Of a stretch of 64,000 bases of DNA, positions 24,370 through 33,210 are shown piece after piece. The position numbers and the translations under genes were made by a program. The notes under the pieces were generated by a model, which was not told the origin of the DNA, made no database searches, and worked only from the letters and a program-made list of their open reading frames with translations. This stretch comes from an uncultured Candidatus Melainabacteria bacterium (lineage in GTDB: Bacteria; Cyanobacteriota; Vampirovibrionia; Gastranaerophilales; Gastranaerophilaceae). The stretch covers positions 1-64,000 of the forward strand of contig CAKVLI010000008.1 of NCBI GenBank assembly GCA_934757155.1. The letters are read 5' to 3'. Position 1 is the first letter of the stretch. Each line of letters begins with the position of its first letter.

Positions 24370-25425
24370 ATGAAATATAAAGACTATTATGAAACATTGG
24401 GTGTTAAACGTGAAGCTACAGAAGCTGAAATTAAATCTGCATACCGTAAACTCGCGAGAAAATATCACCCTGACGTAAATAAAACAAAAGAAGCAGAAGA
24501 AAAATTCAAAGAAATCAACGAAGCCTATGAGGTTTTGGGCGATAAAGAAAAACGACAAAGATACGATAGTTTAGGTTCAAATTGGCAGGGCGGTGCTGAC
24601 TATACTCCACCTCCTGGATTTGAAAACTTTAGCTTTAACTTTAACCAAGGCGGCGGTGCACAAAGCTTTGATTTTGGTGACGGTGCCGGTGGGTTCTCTG
24701 ACTTTTTCGCATCATTATTTGGGGATATGATGTCCTCACAAGGTGGTGCAAGATCAGCCGGAGGGTTCAACAGCTTTAACGGGTTTGACTTCGGTAACAT
24801 GAATCATGGAACTACACAACGTACTCGCTCATCAAGAAGAACGGCTGAACCTACTGAAAACTTAGATATAACCAAGACTTTAAATGTTACTGCAAAAGAG
24901 TTATTTGATAAAAAGCCTATTTCCGTAACGTTCACAGAAATGGACAAATGCGGGTATTGTAACGGTGGCGGTTACTGCTCACATTGTGGCGGTACAGGTA
25001 TTGTTTCAACGCCTAAAACCGTAAAAGTTAACCTTCCAAAAGGTATTACAGAAGGTAAAAAAGTTCGACTCAAAGGCGAAGGAAAGACTGACCAATACGG
25101 AAGAAAGGGGGATTTGTACCTGATTGTACATTTCAAAGATTCTGAATATGAATTTGACGGTGCAAACTTGACGAAAGAAGTTGATATTACGCCTCCGGAA
25201 GCAGTTTTGGGATGCAATAAGGAAATAACAACACTCCACGGTAAAATAAATATAAAAATACCTGCAGGAGTTTCAAGCGGTCAATCTTTAAGGCTCAAAA
25301 ATCTTGGGTTACCGTCAGGTTCAGGCTATGGAGATTTGAACGCAAAAATTAAAATTGTTGTACCTAAGAACTACTCTAAAGAAGTCATCGACCTTTACAA
25401 AAAAATTCAACAACTTAATAAGTAA
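24370..25425 (+). CDS. DnaJ-like co-chaperone with a half zinc finger
   Basis: 351 residues. A J domain (1-70) with the Hsp70-stimulating HPD in YHPDVN is followed by a Gly/Phe/Ser-rich linker (about 75-165). A reduced zinc region has only two CxxC pairs (CGYC and CSHC, within about 198-212), and two C-terminal substrate-binding beta domains (about 220-345) follow, with KGITEGKKVRLKGEG and PAGVSSGQSLRLKNLG. Classical DnaJ has four CxxCxGxG motifs and CbpA has none, so this is an intermediate type with at most one zinc site. No hrcA, grpE or dnaK is near. The start has no strong Shine-Dalgarno sequence. Confidence 0.9.
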   Translation: MKYKDYYETLGVKREATEAEIKSAYRKLARKYHPDVNKTKEAEEKFKEINEAYEVLGDKEKRQRYDSLGSNWQGGADYTPPPGFENFSFNFNQGGGAQSFDFGDGAGGFSDFFASLFGDMMSSQGGARSAGGFNSFNGFDFGNMNHGTTQRTRSSRRTAEPTENLDITKTLNVTAKELFDKKPISVTFTEMDKCGYCNGGGYCSHCGGTGIVSTPKTVKVNLPKGITEGKKVRLKGEGKTDQYGRKGDLYLIVHFKDSEYEFDGANLTKEVDITPPEAVLGCNKEITTLHGKINIKIPAGVSSGQSLRLKNLGLPSGSGYGDLNAKIKIVVPKNYSKEVIDLYKKIQQLNK

Positions 25426-25430
25426 CATAT

Positions 25431-25473
25431 ATAATAAGAGACAGGGTAAACATAAATTCCTGTCTCTTATTAT
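25431..25473. terminator. hairpin between convergent genes, probable terminator
   Basis: A perfect 15-bp stem (ATAATAAGAGACAGG 25431-25445 with 25459-25473) with a 13-base loop lies between the dnaJ-like stop and the stop of the minus gene at 25491. There is no good T run on either strand, so termination efficiency is uncertain. Confidence 0.6.
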
Positions 25474-25490
25474 TACACTACATTTATTGT

Positions 25491-26186
25491 CTAATCCTCA
25501 GTCTCAGAATTCCTTAATAAGTATGATTCTTTTTCAGAATTAAGTTCTTCTAATTTCTGAGATTTATGATCTTCAAACCGTTCTTTAGTTGAGTCTACAT
25601 ATTGTTCCGCAAAATACTTATTTGGTGTAGCTAACGGAACAAGATTTAACAACACCGCAATTAACGTAGCACCCTTTGCAACAGCTTTTCCTGCCTTCCA
25701 CATAAATTCATGCATTTTATGAGTTTTTTCGTCAGTCAAGTCATCTGGATCACCAAATTCTTCAAATACACTATCTTCATATGCAGATTCTCCAGCTCCC
25801 AAGGAGATTAAAGCAGCTGTAAATGCTATAGCAAGGGCAATTAAACTTTTAAAACCATATTCTTTTTGTGCTTGCTTTCTTAATTCCTTAATATTATCTT
25901 TACCGTATGTAAGTGTTTCTCTTACACATTCATCTTTATCTAGAGAAGCATTCTTTATAACGGCTTTCGATTTTATATAATAATCTTGAAAATCAATAGT
26001 CTTATCTGCTTTTTGAAATCGCAAAGAATCCAATGAATTACTCAACTGTTCAACTTTATTGTCATATATTGATTCACCGCGATTCTGTTCTGTTTTTGCA
26101 TAAGATGTTAATGTCCCTGCAGTCAATGCTGCTGTTACTGCAAGTGGTAAAATTTTGTTTTTTAGTGAGATTGGCATAGTTTTCAT
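25491..26186 (-). CDS. exported/membrane protein of unknown function
   Basis: 231 residues. An N-terminal signal-like hydrophobic stretch (about 10-30, ending TSYAK), a charged helical region (about 35-110), two hydrophobic segments (about 115-132 and 167-188) and a very charged C-terminus rich in Glu, Lys and Ser. AAGGAG lies 10 bases before the first ATG. I recognise no family. Similar predicted membrane proteins of unknown function occur at 35782 and 59075 in this window. Confidence 0.7.
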   Translation of the reverse strand: MKTMPISLKNKILPLAVTAALTAGTLTSYAKTEQNRGESIYDNKVEQLSNSLDSLRFQKADKTIDFQDYYIKSKAVIKNASLDKDECVRETLTYGKDNIKELRKQAQKEYGFKSLIALAIAFTAALISLGAGESAYEDSVFEEFGDPDDLTDEKTHKMHEFMWKAGKAVAKGATLIAVLLNLVPLATPNKYFAEQYVDSTKERFEDHKSQKLEELNSEKESYLLRNSETED

Positions 26187-26357
26187 AGAAAAATTACTCC
26201 TTCGTTTATTTCCTATAGATATTAAAAAGCGTAAAAATATTTTTTGCTATTACAATAAATTCATTAACTTGTATTTTCCCCTTTCCCCCAACCCTTTACA
26301 AACTTGACATGACGATTAAATCTGATGAAAATTGTATATGGGATATAAGGGGGATTT

Positions 26358-27461
26358 ATGACTAAACAGACTTTTTTACACGACAAGCACGTCAAATTGG
26401 GAGCAAGAATGGTTGATTTTGCCGGCTGGCATATGCCTGTTCAGTACACGACTATCATTGACGAACACAAGAATGTAAGAGAGTCGGTAGGCATTTTTGA
26501 TGTATCTCATATGGGGGAAGTAATCGTTCAGGGCGAGGACGCACTTCCGTATCTTAACAAAATTGTTCCGCAGGATATTTCTAAACTTGTTGATTCTAAA
26601 GCTGTATATTGCCAGCTTACAAATAAACATGGCGGACTCATTGATGACTTGATTATTTATAAACTCGAAGATAAAAAATATTTAATCATAGCTAACGCAT
26701 CACGCATTGACGAAGATTTAAACTGGATGGTCAGAAATAAACCCGGGTTTGATGTACAAATAATTAATGAATCACATAATTATTCGCTTTTAGCAGTACA
26801 AGGACCTAAAGCTTGTGATTTAATGCGTTCTTTGGGTGTAACAGACCTTCCAAAATTCTTCTCAATAAAACGTGGAGAACTGTTTAATATTAACGTATGG
26901 ATTTCCAGAACAGGTTACACAGGAGAAGACGGGGTAGAAATCCTTGTTCGGAACGAGTTTTCCGAATACCTTTGGGATAAGCTTCTTGAGGCAGGTCAAG
27001 CTTTTGAGATTAAACCAATAGGCTTGGGGGCAAGAGATACTTTAAGATTGGAAGCAGCATTACACCTATACGGAAACGATTTGGACGAGAACACAACTCC
27101 GATTGAAGCCGGTTTAAGCTGGTCTATTCCAAAAGACAAGGTTGAGGATTATAACGGCAAGGAAACTATTTTAAAACAGCTAAAAGACGGGGTTGAGAAA
27201 AAGTTAGTCGGATTAAAAATGTTAGACAAAAATATTGCTCGTCACGGTTATGACGTTTATTATAACGGAGAAAAAATCGGTGTTGTAACCAGTGGCGGGA
27301 TTTCACCTACGAGAGGGGATAATATAGCTCTTGCTTATATAAAAAACCTTGACAATTTAACTGTAGGCTCTACAATTCAAATAATGATAAGGGAAAAATT
27401 GCACGATGCCGAAATCGTCAAACGACCTTTTGTTGTAAAAAGAAATAAAGAATCTAAATAA
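26358..27461 (+). CDS. gcvT: glycine cleavage system T protein (aminomethyltransferase)
   Basis: Transfers the methylene group from aminomethyl-lipoyl-GcvH to tetrahydrofolate, releasing ammonia and forming 5,10-methylene-THF, the substrate of FolD (37271). The 367-residue protein starts with the typical HVKLGARMVDFAGWHMPVQY, has DVSHMGE (about 49-55), and the C-terminal barrel with VTSGGISPT. A strong AAGGGGG precedes the ATG. It is the first gene of gcvT-gcvH-gcvPA. A consensus-like TTGACA lies about 50 bases upstream, but no convincing -10 was found and no glycine riboswitch is seen. Confidence 0.97.
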   Translation: MTKQTFLHDKHVKLGARMVDFAGWHMPVQYTTIIDEHKNVRESVGIFDVSHMGEVIVQGEDALPYLNKIVPQDISKLVDSKAVYCQLTNKHGGLIDDLIIYKLEDKKYLIIANASRIDEDLNWMVRNKPGFDVQIINESHNYSLLAVQGPKACDLMRSLGVTDLPKFFSIKRGELFNINVWISRTGYTGEDGVEILVRNEFSEYLWDKLLEAGQAFEIKPIGLGARDTLRLEAALHLYGNDLDENTTPIEAGLSWSIPKDKVEDYNGKETILKQLKDGVEKKLVGLKMLDKNIARHGYDVYYNGEKIGVVTSGGISPTRGDNIALAYIKNLDNLTVGSTIQIMIREKLHDAEIVKRPFVVKRNKESK

Positions 27462-27480
27462 TATATAGGAGAATAGTTTA

Positions 27481-27855
27481 ATGAACGAAAATATGTTATG
27501 TACAAAAACTCATGAATACGTACTTGGACAAGGTGGCAAGTATGTTGTTGGTATCACTGATTACGCTATTGAGCAATTAGGCGACATAGTATTTATAGAA
27601 CTTCCGGAAGTCGGAGCAGAATTTGCTAAAAACGAAGTTTTTGCAACAGTTGAATCAGTTAAAGCAGCTTCTGAAATTTATATGCCAATATCAGGCAAGG
27701 TTGTTGAAATCAACGAAGAAGTTGTAAACAGCCCGGAATTACTTAATGACGAAGCTTACGAAAACAAATGGCTCATCAAGATTGAATCTTCAGCTGATCA
27801 AGTTGAATTTGCCGATTTGTTAGATTACTCAGATTATAAAGAAGAAGTTGAATAA
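27481..27855 (+). CDS. gcvH: glycine cleavage system H protein
   Basis: The lipoyl carrier that shuttles the aminomethyl group between GcvP, GcvT and lipoamide dehydrogenase. At 124 residues it is standard length. The lipoylated lysine lies in ATVESVKAASE (about 56-66), preceded by GDIVFIELPEVG. AGGAG lies 9 bases before the ATG. The stop overlaps the gcvPA start (TAATG). Confidence 0.97.
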   Translation: MNENMLCTKTHEYVLGQGGKYVVGITDYAIEQLGDIVFIELPEVGAEFAKNEVFATVESVKAASEIYMPISGKVVEINEEVVNSPELLNDEAYENKWLIKIESSADQVEFADLLDYSDYKEEVE

Positions 27856-29096
27856 TGAAAAATTTTATAGCACATACAGAAAGCACAAGAGAGGAAATGC
27901 TTAAAGCAATTTCCTGCGTGTCATTAGAGGATTTGTATAAACAAGTTCCTGTCAAATTCAAAGACTTTAGCATATCAAATCCGCTCAGTGAAATGGAAGC
28001 ACAGCGACAAGTCAGAGCGCTTGCAAGAAAGAACAAAACTGAATACTCATCTTTTCTTGGTGGCGGAGTTTACAACAAATTCATACCTGCATGCGTTAAC
28101 TATGTAGCGCAAAGGTTTGAATTCTTAACTGCTTATACTCCATATCAGCCGGAAATTTCGCAAGGAACATTGCAGATTATCTACGAATACCAAACAATGA
28201 TTTCAAGATTGACCGGCATGGATATCGCAAATGCATCAATGTATGATGGAGGTTCGGCTTGCGCAGAAGCTGTTCTTATGTCTCACAGAATTGCTCGTGG
28301 CAAAAAGAACAAGGCTTTGATTTCAGAAAGACTCAATCCTGAATACAAAGAAGTTATCAAAACATACTGTTGGGCGCAAGGTATTGAGTTAGAATGGTTT
28401 GAAGAATTGCCTGAAAATTGTGCTGAATACTGTTGTGTATTAGTTCAATATCCGGATTATTACGGAGAGATAACAAAAATTATAAAACCTGCTGATACAA
28501 CACTTATAGTGGCAGCTAATTTAAGTGCGTTAGCTATTATCCCACCCCCTGTTGAGGCTGATATTGTAGTCGGAGATATCCAACCATTAGGTATTTCTAT
28601 GGAATTTGGCGGCCCGCACGCCGGTTATATGGCATGTAAAGATGCTAATATGCGTCAAATGCCTGGCAGATTAGTCGGGAAAACCCTTGATGCAGACGGG
28701 AAGACTGCTTATACTCTAACTATTCAAACAAGGGAACAACATATCAAGAGAGAAAAAGCTACAAGTAATATCTGCTCAAATCAATCTTTAATCGCACTTT
28801 CAGCAACTTTATATTTGAGTCTTATGGGCGAGCAAGGATTTAAAGAAACTGCAGTTATGTCTGCAAATATGGCGCATGCACTTTCTAAAATGCTTAATAG
28901 TAAAGGCATAAGAACAATGAACAAAAACTTCTATAACGAATTTGTTATTGAAGTTGAAGATGCTGATAAATACCTTACAAAACTTAAAGAGGCAAATATC
29001 TTGGGCGGAATTAAGCTTGATAACAAAAGAGTTTTAGTTTGTGTAACCGAGATGAACACAGAAGAAGAAATTCTAGACTATATTGAAGCTTTATAA
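27855..29096 (+). CDS. gcvPA: glycine dehydrogenase (decarboxylating) subunit 1, GcvPA
   Basis: The non-PLP-lysine half of the two-subunit P protein that decarboxylates glycine. The 413-residue protein shows FLGGGVYNKFIPACVNY (about 66-82), FLTAYTPYQPEISQGTLQ, and GGPHAGYMACK (about 251-261) typical of the first subunit. The PLP-binding lysine belongs to subunit 2 (GcvPB), which is not encoded next to it: a nucleoside transporter follows instead. gcvPB must be elsewhere in the genome for a working enzyme. Coupled to gcvH by TAATG. Confidence 0.95.
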   Translation: MKNFIAHTESTREEMLKAISCVSLEDLYKQVPVKFKDFSISNPLSEMEAQRQVRALARKNKTEYSSFLGGGVYNKFIPACVNYVAQRFEFLTAYTPYQPEISQGTLQIIYEYQTMISRLTGMDIANASMYDGGSACAEAVLMSHRIARGKKNKALISERLNPEYKEVIKTYCWAQGIELEWFEELPENCAEYCCVLVQYPDYYGEITKIIKPADTTLIVAANLSALAIIPPPVEADIVVGDIQPLGISMEFGGPHAGYMACKDANMRQMPGRLVGKTLDADGKTAYTLTIQTREQHIKREKATSNICSNQSLIALSATLYLSLMGEQGFKETAVMSANMAHALSKMLNSKGIRTMNKNFYNEFVIEVEDADKYLTKLKEANILGGIKLDNKRVLVCVTEMNTEEEILDYIEAL

Positions 29097-29145
29097 CAAG
29101 TATTTTTATGCTAAAATTGAATCCATAGTAAATCAAGGAGTTTAA

Positions 29146-30414
29146 ATGGAAAGATTTGTCGGACTTATCGGGATTGTAGTAATATTTTTAATTGTTTTTT
29201 TGATGTCAAACAACAGAAGAGCAATCAATTACAAAACAGTTGGAATCGGTTTTTTACTACAAATATTACTTGCAATATTTATTTTTAAAGTACCTTTAGG
29301 TCGCGATATTTTCTTAATGATAGGACATTTTATCCAAAAAATTCTTGAATTTGCAACTGAAGGCGGATTATTTGTTTTCGGTGCTTTGCTTCAAAATTCA
29401 AGACTGGAAGAGCTTTTTGGCAAAGGAAGCACAATTTTTGCGGTTCAACTTATTTGCGCAAACATCTTTATGATGGTTTTAGTAAACATTCTTTACTATT
29501 ACGGAATAATGCAGAGAGTTGTCGCTGTTTTAGGCAGAATAATGAACAAAATCATGCACGTATCAGGTGCAGAAGCTCTTTCTAACGTAGCCAGCTCTTT
29601 TGTTGGTCAGATTACAGCACAAATTATGATTAAGCCATATTTAGAAAAACTTACCCGCTCAGAATTGTTAGCATCAATGGCGGGCAGTATGGCGTGTATT
29701 TCAGGCGCAATTATGCCAATATATATCGGTATGGGGATTCCGGCTCAATACATTCTTGCTTCATCAATAATGGCAGCACCTGGGGCTATGATTTTAGCCA
29801 AAATTATTTACCCAGAAACAGGTGAGCCAGAAACAAGAGATAATTTCAGAATTTCAAAAAGAAGGACATTTGCAAATGTTTTTGAGGCGATATCAAACGG
29901 AGCCTCAGAAGGTATGAAGGTTGCTATAAGCGTTACCGCAATGATTTTAGCGCTTGTCGCTCTCGTAGCGTTTGTGGATTGGATTCTCGGATTGGGCGGA
30001 ATGTTCTGCTACAAGTTTATTCCGGGATGTTCACACCTTGCATTCTTATCACACTTATCATTAAATCTTATCTTAGGTAAGATATTTGCAATATTTGCAA
30101 TAATTATCGGCGTTCCGCTACAGGATGCATCTGTTGTTGGTTCATTAATGGGTACAAAACTGGTTCTCAACGAAATGGTTGCTTACGTCGGTTTGACTCA
30201 CGTAGCACAATCTATTGATACTAAGAGCTTTATGCTCGCAAGCTTCGCTTTATGCTCATTTGGTAACTTCGGTTCTATCGCAATCCAAATCGGTGGTATC
30301 GGGGAGCTTGCTCCAAATCAAAAGAAAAACCTTGCAAGACTCGGTTTAAGAGCGCTAATCTGCGGTACATTAAGCTGTTACTTATCCGCAGCTATCGTTG
30401 GTATTTTGATGTAA
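29146..30414 (+). CDS. NupC family concentrative nucleoside transporter
   Basis: 422 residues with about ten hydrophobic segments. The CNT signature regions are clear: FVFGALLQNSRLEELFG (about 81-97), AQIMIKPYLEKLTRSELLASMAGSMACISGAIM and the C-terminal YVGLTHVAQSIDTKSFMLASFALCSFGNFGSIAIQIGGIG. CNT transporters import nucleosides with protons or sodium. A uridine kinase-like gene at 15436 could use the imported nucleosides. AAGGAG lies 6 bases before the ATG. The stop directly abuts the stop of the convergent gene at 30415. Confidence 0.95.
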   Translation: MERFVGLIGIVVIFLIVFLMSNNRRAINYKTVGIGFLLQILLAIFIFKVPLGRDIFLMIGHFIQKILEFATEGGLFVFGALLQNSRLEELFGKGSTIFAVQLICANIFMMVLVNILYYYGIMQRVVAVLGRIMNKIMHVSGAEALSNVASSFVGQITAQIMIKPYLEKLTRSELLASMAGSMACISGAIMPIYIGMGIPAQYILASSIMAAPGAMILAKIIYPETGEPETRDNFRISKRRTFANVFEAISNGASEGMKVAISVTAMILALVALVAFVDWILGLGGMFCYKFIPGCSHLAFLSHLSLNLILGKIFAIFAIIIGVPLQDASVVGSLMGTKLVLNEMVAYVGLTHVAQSIDTKSFMLASFALCSFGNFGSIAIQIGGIGELAPNQKKNLARLGLRALICGTLSCYLSAAIVGILM

Positions 30415-30669
30415 CTAAGGAAGCTCTCGTTCTATAGACTCGTTAATGTTTTCCAGCTTTGTAACCTTATCCAAAGCTATTGAAAGCATATTAATATAGT
30501 GATTTCTTTCTTCACTTAAATACTTTTTGTTCTCTTGCGACAAATTATAGTAAGATGAATTCATTTCCTTCTCTAAGCAAGCCTCACGAGTAATTTTTAT
30601 TATACTTTTAAGTGAAAATATTTCGCTAAAACCTGCTTCTAGACAGCCAATTACTTCATTTTTCGTCAT
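30415..30669 (-). CDS. small helical protein of unknown function
   Basis: 84 residues, acidic and predicted all-helical (MTKNEVIGCLEAGFSEIF; many Glu, Asn and Lys), with two Cys. AGGAGA precedes the ATG by about 8 bases, and an extended -10-like TGCTATACT on the minus strand lies about 50 bases upstream, so expression is likely. The stop is back-to-back with the nupC stop. No family recognised. Confidence 0.65.
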   Translation of the reverse strand: MTKNEVIGCLEAGFSEIFSLKSIIKITREACLEKEMNSSYYNLSQENKKYLSEERNHYINMLSIALDKVTKLENINESIERELP

Positions 30670-30762
30670 TCTGCTCTCTCCTAATATAAATCTTTTTCAA
30701 CCGTATATTACAAGTATAGCAGGTTCTCAAAAATTTACGTTAATGTATTTTCCAATTAACAA

Positions 30763-31857
30763 TTATTTACAAGTTATAAAAGCATTTAAGTAGCGTATTA
30801 AATTGTTAAAACCTATGTCACTACTGTTTTTCTGCCTATTTTTTAAATATTCGTCAATAGTTGATAAAATTTCTAAAAATGTTGATTCTGTTATATTATT
30901 GTCCACATAATCTTCATAAATGTTCAAAATATAAGCGAAAGTATCCTCACCATCGTGCATCTTGATTTGAATCAAAGCACGTTTTAATTCTTCACTCTCA
31001 ATTGTTACATTCAAAAGATTATTATAAAGCTTAGCAGAGCGTTCAATTTTCTTCATTAAGGTATCTTCAGGAAGATATTGAAGCATAGTTTCAAAATAGT
31101 TCACAAAGATTTCGTATAGACGCTCACGCTTATATTCTTTAAAACTAAACTTTGTAATAAAAAAGTCCCTAAAGAACAAATCTAAATCCGACAGATTGTT
31201 GTTAAAAATCTTTTTGATGTTATTCCAATACTCTTCCACACCCATATTTCGCAAATAGTCTTCTACTAAAAGCAACAAATCCAAGTCAGATGAATTTTTG
31301 TTCAAAGTATAATAGAAATCACGTATATTTACACCTTCAGTATCTGCCAAAAACACAGTAACCTTCTGCAACATTTTAAATATACTAGCAGCTTTTAATT
31401 GCTCTTCCTTTATCTGTGTCCAGAAGTTATGTAAAAGCACAAACATAGGATTTTCCTTTTCTTTTCCTGAGAGTTTTTCACCATAAATAATTTTATTATA
31501 AATTTCCTGCTGCTTTGGAGCCAAGTGCAATTTAGGTTTTGAACCGTCAATTAGATATTTGTTACGTATTGTTCGAATTGCCTTGTCATTCTTCTCAGAT
31601 GTTTTTTTATAGCATTCACACACAGCGTGAAGCAACAATGACAAAGAAATAATTCTGTCTAATCCATCTACAATAAGGTATTGATCGATAGACTTTTGGG
31701 AAACGAACATCATACCCAAACCGATGTTGCGAGTAAATTGTTCATCTTCTGTCATCAAATCAAGAAAATTTACAAGCTCAGCACCGCACTTTGCATACTC
31801 TAACGCATACAAATCCTTAGAACTATTCAGAAATTCAAGTAAATTTACTACTTCCAT
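30763..31857 (-). CDS. diverged DUF262-like protein
   Basis: 364 residues, mostly helical. The segment YLIVDGLDRIISLSLLLHAV (about 60-79) resembles the DGQQR signature region of DUF262 (GmrSD/ParB-like NTPase-nuclease) proteins, but the Gln-Gln is replaced by Leu-Asp, and the usual N-terminal IPxYQRxY motif is absent. No C-terminal DUF1524/HNH nuclease motif is seen. The rest is Lys/Glu/Leu-rich helical repeats. It starts 3 bases after the stop of the winged-helix regulator, so both are one transcript. It may be a domesticated, catalytically altered relative. Family call is tentative. Confidence 0.5.
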   Translation of the reverse strand: MEVVNLLEFLNSSKDLYALEYAKCGAELVNFLDLMTEDEQFTRNIGLGMMFVSQKSIDQYLIVDGLDRIISLSLLLHAVCECYKKTSEKNDKAIRTIRNKYLIDGSKPKLHLAPKQQEIYNKIIYGEKLSGKEKENPMFVLLHNFWTQIKEEQLKAASIFKMLQKVTVFLADTEGVNIRDFYYTLNKNSSDLDLLLLVEDYLRNMGVEEYWNNIKKIFNNNLSDLDLFFRDFFITKFSFKEYKRERLYEIFVNYFETMLQYLPEDTLMKKIERSAKLYNNLLNVTIESEELKRALIQIKMHDGEDTFAYILNIYEDYVDNNITESTFLEILSTIDEYLKNRQKNSSDIGFNNLIRYLNAFITCK

Positions 31858-31860
31858 TCA

Positions 31861-32481
31861 CTACTCAGTGAGCATAAAACCACCTGAAGGAACATTTTTC
31901 AATTTGTCACCTTCAATTTTAGCTCTCAAATTTTTAATATATTTATACACATAATCTCTTGGCAATTCTAACAAATCAGCTAAATCCTTGGCGAAAACCG
32001 TTTTACCAACATTATTCAAGAAATATTCAAACACTAATTGCTCTCTATCTGTAAGAGACTTTCTCAAAACAATATTTACATCTTGAGATTTAGCAGAATA
32101 AGCTTCAACTTTAGCTAAAAGAGTTTCGTCTTTGTCTTTTTTCCCAAGAGCTTTTCCTACCATTTCTCTCAAAGAATCTTCCAATGCCGCAGGAGTTTCA
32201 ATTTCCTTTGCCTTCATATCATTTTTACTGATAGAAAATGGCGTGTGAGATATTTGACGTTCACGTTTAAATGCACGTTCAGCAATTGCTGAAAAACCAT
32301 CGCTGAGGTTATTGTTAGTATTAGAAGAAGTGCCTCTTGACATAACTATATCTACTACATCATTTGTGGGTTTACTTTCTTCTACCGTTTTTCCTAATCT
32401 AGCTGCAAACTCTTCCAGCGTAATTTTTTCCAAAGAACTTCTCCACTGTCTTATCTCTTCCTTTGTCAAATAATTAGGCAT
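31861..32481 (-). CDS. winged-helix DNA-binding protein, partner of the DUF262-like protein
   Basis: 206 residues. The N-terminal 120 are polar and probably disordered in part. The C-terminal 85 (about 120-206) resemble an OmpR/PhoB-type winged helix: LTDREQLVFEYFLNNVGKTVFAKDLADLLELPRDYVYKYIKNLRAKIEGD...GGFML. No receiver domain precedes it. The start is ATG 32481, seven bases after AGGAG; a TTG one codon earlier is less likely. It forms a two-gene operon with the DUF262-like gene and probably regulates it or acts with it on DNA. Confidence 0.7.
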   Translation of the reverse strand: MPNYLTKEEIRQWRSSLEKITLEEFAARLGKTVEESKPTNDVVDIVMSRGTSSNTNNNLSDGFSAIAERAFKRERQISHTPFSISKNDMKAKEIETPAALEDSLREMVGKALGKKDKDETLLAKVEAYSAKSQDVNIVLRKSLTDREQLVFEYFLNNVGKTVFAKDLADLLELPRDYVYKYIKNLRAKIEGDKLKNVPSGGFMLTE

Positions 32482-32610
32482 CAAACATCTCCTATATTCA
32501 CCTGTGATAGTCTAACTTAATTCCCCTAACGGATTTCTTTCTTATAATGTATCACAAAATACTCAAAATTTATCAAAATATTTCGCGATGTAAAGATTTA
32601 TTATCAAACC

Positions 32611-33207
32611 TTAATATTCTTGTACAATTCTCCCCGGCAAGTGGTTTTGCTGAATTGTATAAAGCAAACCTTCAGCACTTGCTTTATTTTTAAATATACC
32701 AACTTGAAGAGTATAATTGTTTGAACCAATACACTTTACAATTGGGTTAAGATTTGAACCTGTTTCTAAGATTATATCTTTAGCTACTTTCGCCTGTTCT
32801 GCAGAGGTATAAGTTCCTATAAAAACTTTGTAAACAGGGTCTACTGCAGGTGAAGTCAAAGCATCTGCAACAGAATCAACTTTTTGTTGTTTTACAACAT
32901 TTACCTCTTCTTGGGAAGTTGTATCCTTTTGAACATCCTCCGGTTTCTTCATAAGGTCAGTAAATGTTCTACCTTGGTCTTCATCTTGTATCATAGACAA
33001 ACGTCCGTCAACATTTTTTAAAGCATCTGCAGTGTTATCCGTGTCTTGTTGATAGTCCCCAATTGACACGTCAACAGACGGAGAAAATGATTTTATCAGA
33101 AATGTTACTACTAAAAGAGTACCGAAAAAAGAAATCACAAAAAACTTCAAAAGATTGTAATCTTTAGCGAGATTTTTCTTCATATACTTTTTATAACCGT
33201 GACTCAT
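32611..33207 (-). CDS. membrane-anchored SPOR domain protein
   Basis: 198 residues: short basic N-terminus, one membrane span (about 22-40), a polar linker rich in Asp, Gln and Thr (about 45-120), and a C-terminal SPOR domain (about 123-198; VYKVFIGTYTSAEQAKVAKD...YTLQVGIFKNKASAEGLLYTI). SPOR domains bind denuded peptidoglycan at the septum, so a cell-division role is likely. It lies 3 bases after the DUF366 stop, at the end of the HEAT-queC-DUF366-SPOR cluster. Confidence 0.85.
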   Translation of the reverse strand: MSHGYKKYMKKNLAKDYNLLKFFVISFFGTLLVVTFLIKSFSPSVDVSIGDYQQDTDNTADALKNVDGRLSMIQDEDQGRTFTDLMKKPEDVQKDTTSQEEVNVVKQQKVDSVADALTSPAVDPVYKVFIGTYTSAEQAKVAKDIILETGSNLNPIVKCIGSNNYTLQVGIFKNKASAEGLLYTIQQNHLPGRIVQEY

Positions 33208-33210
33208 AAT

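Noticed and set aside
26187..26357. possible glycine riboswitch before gcvT
   Set aside because: The leader is short and A/T- and C-rich, with no tandem aptamer-like conserved GGAGAG/paired segments.
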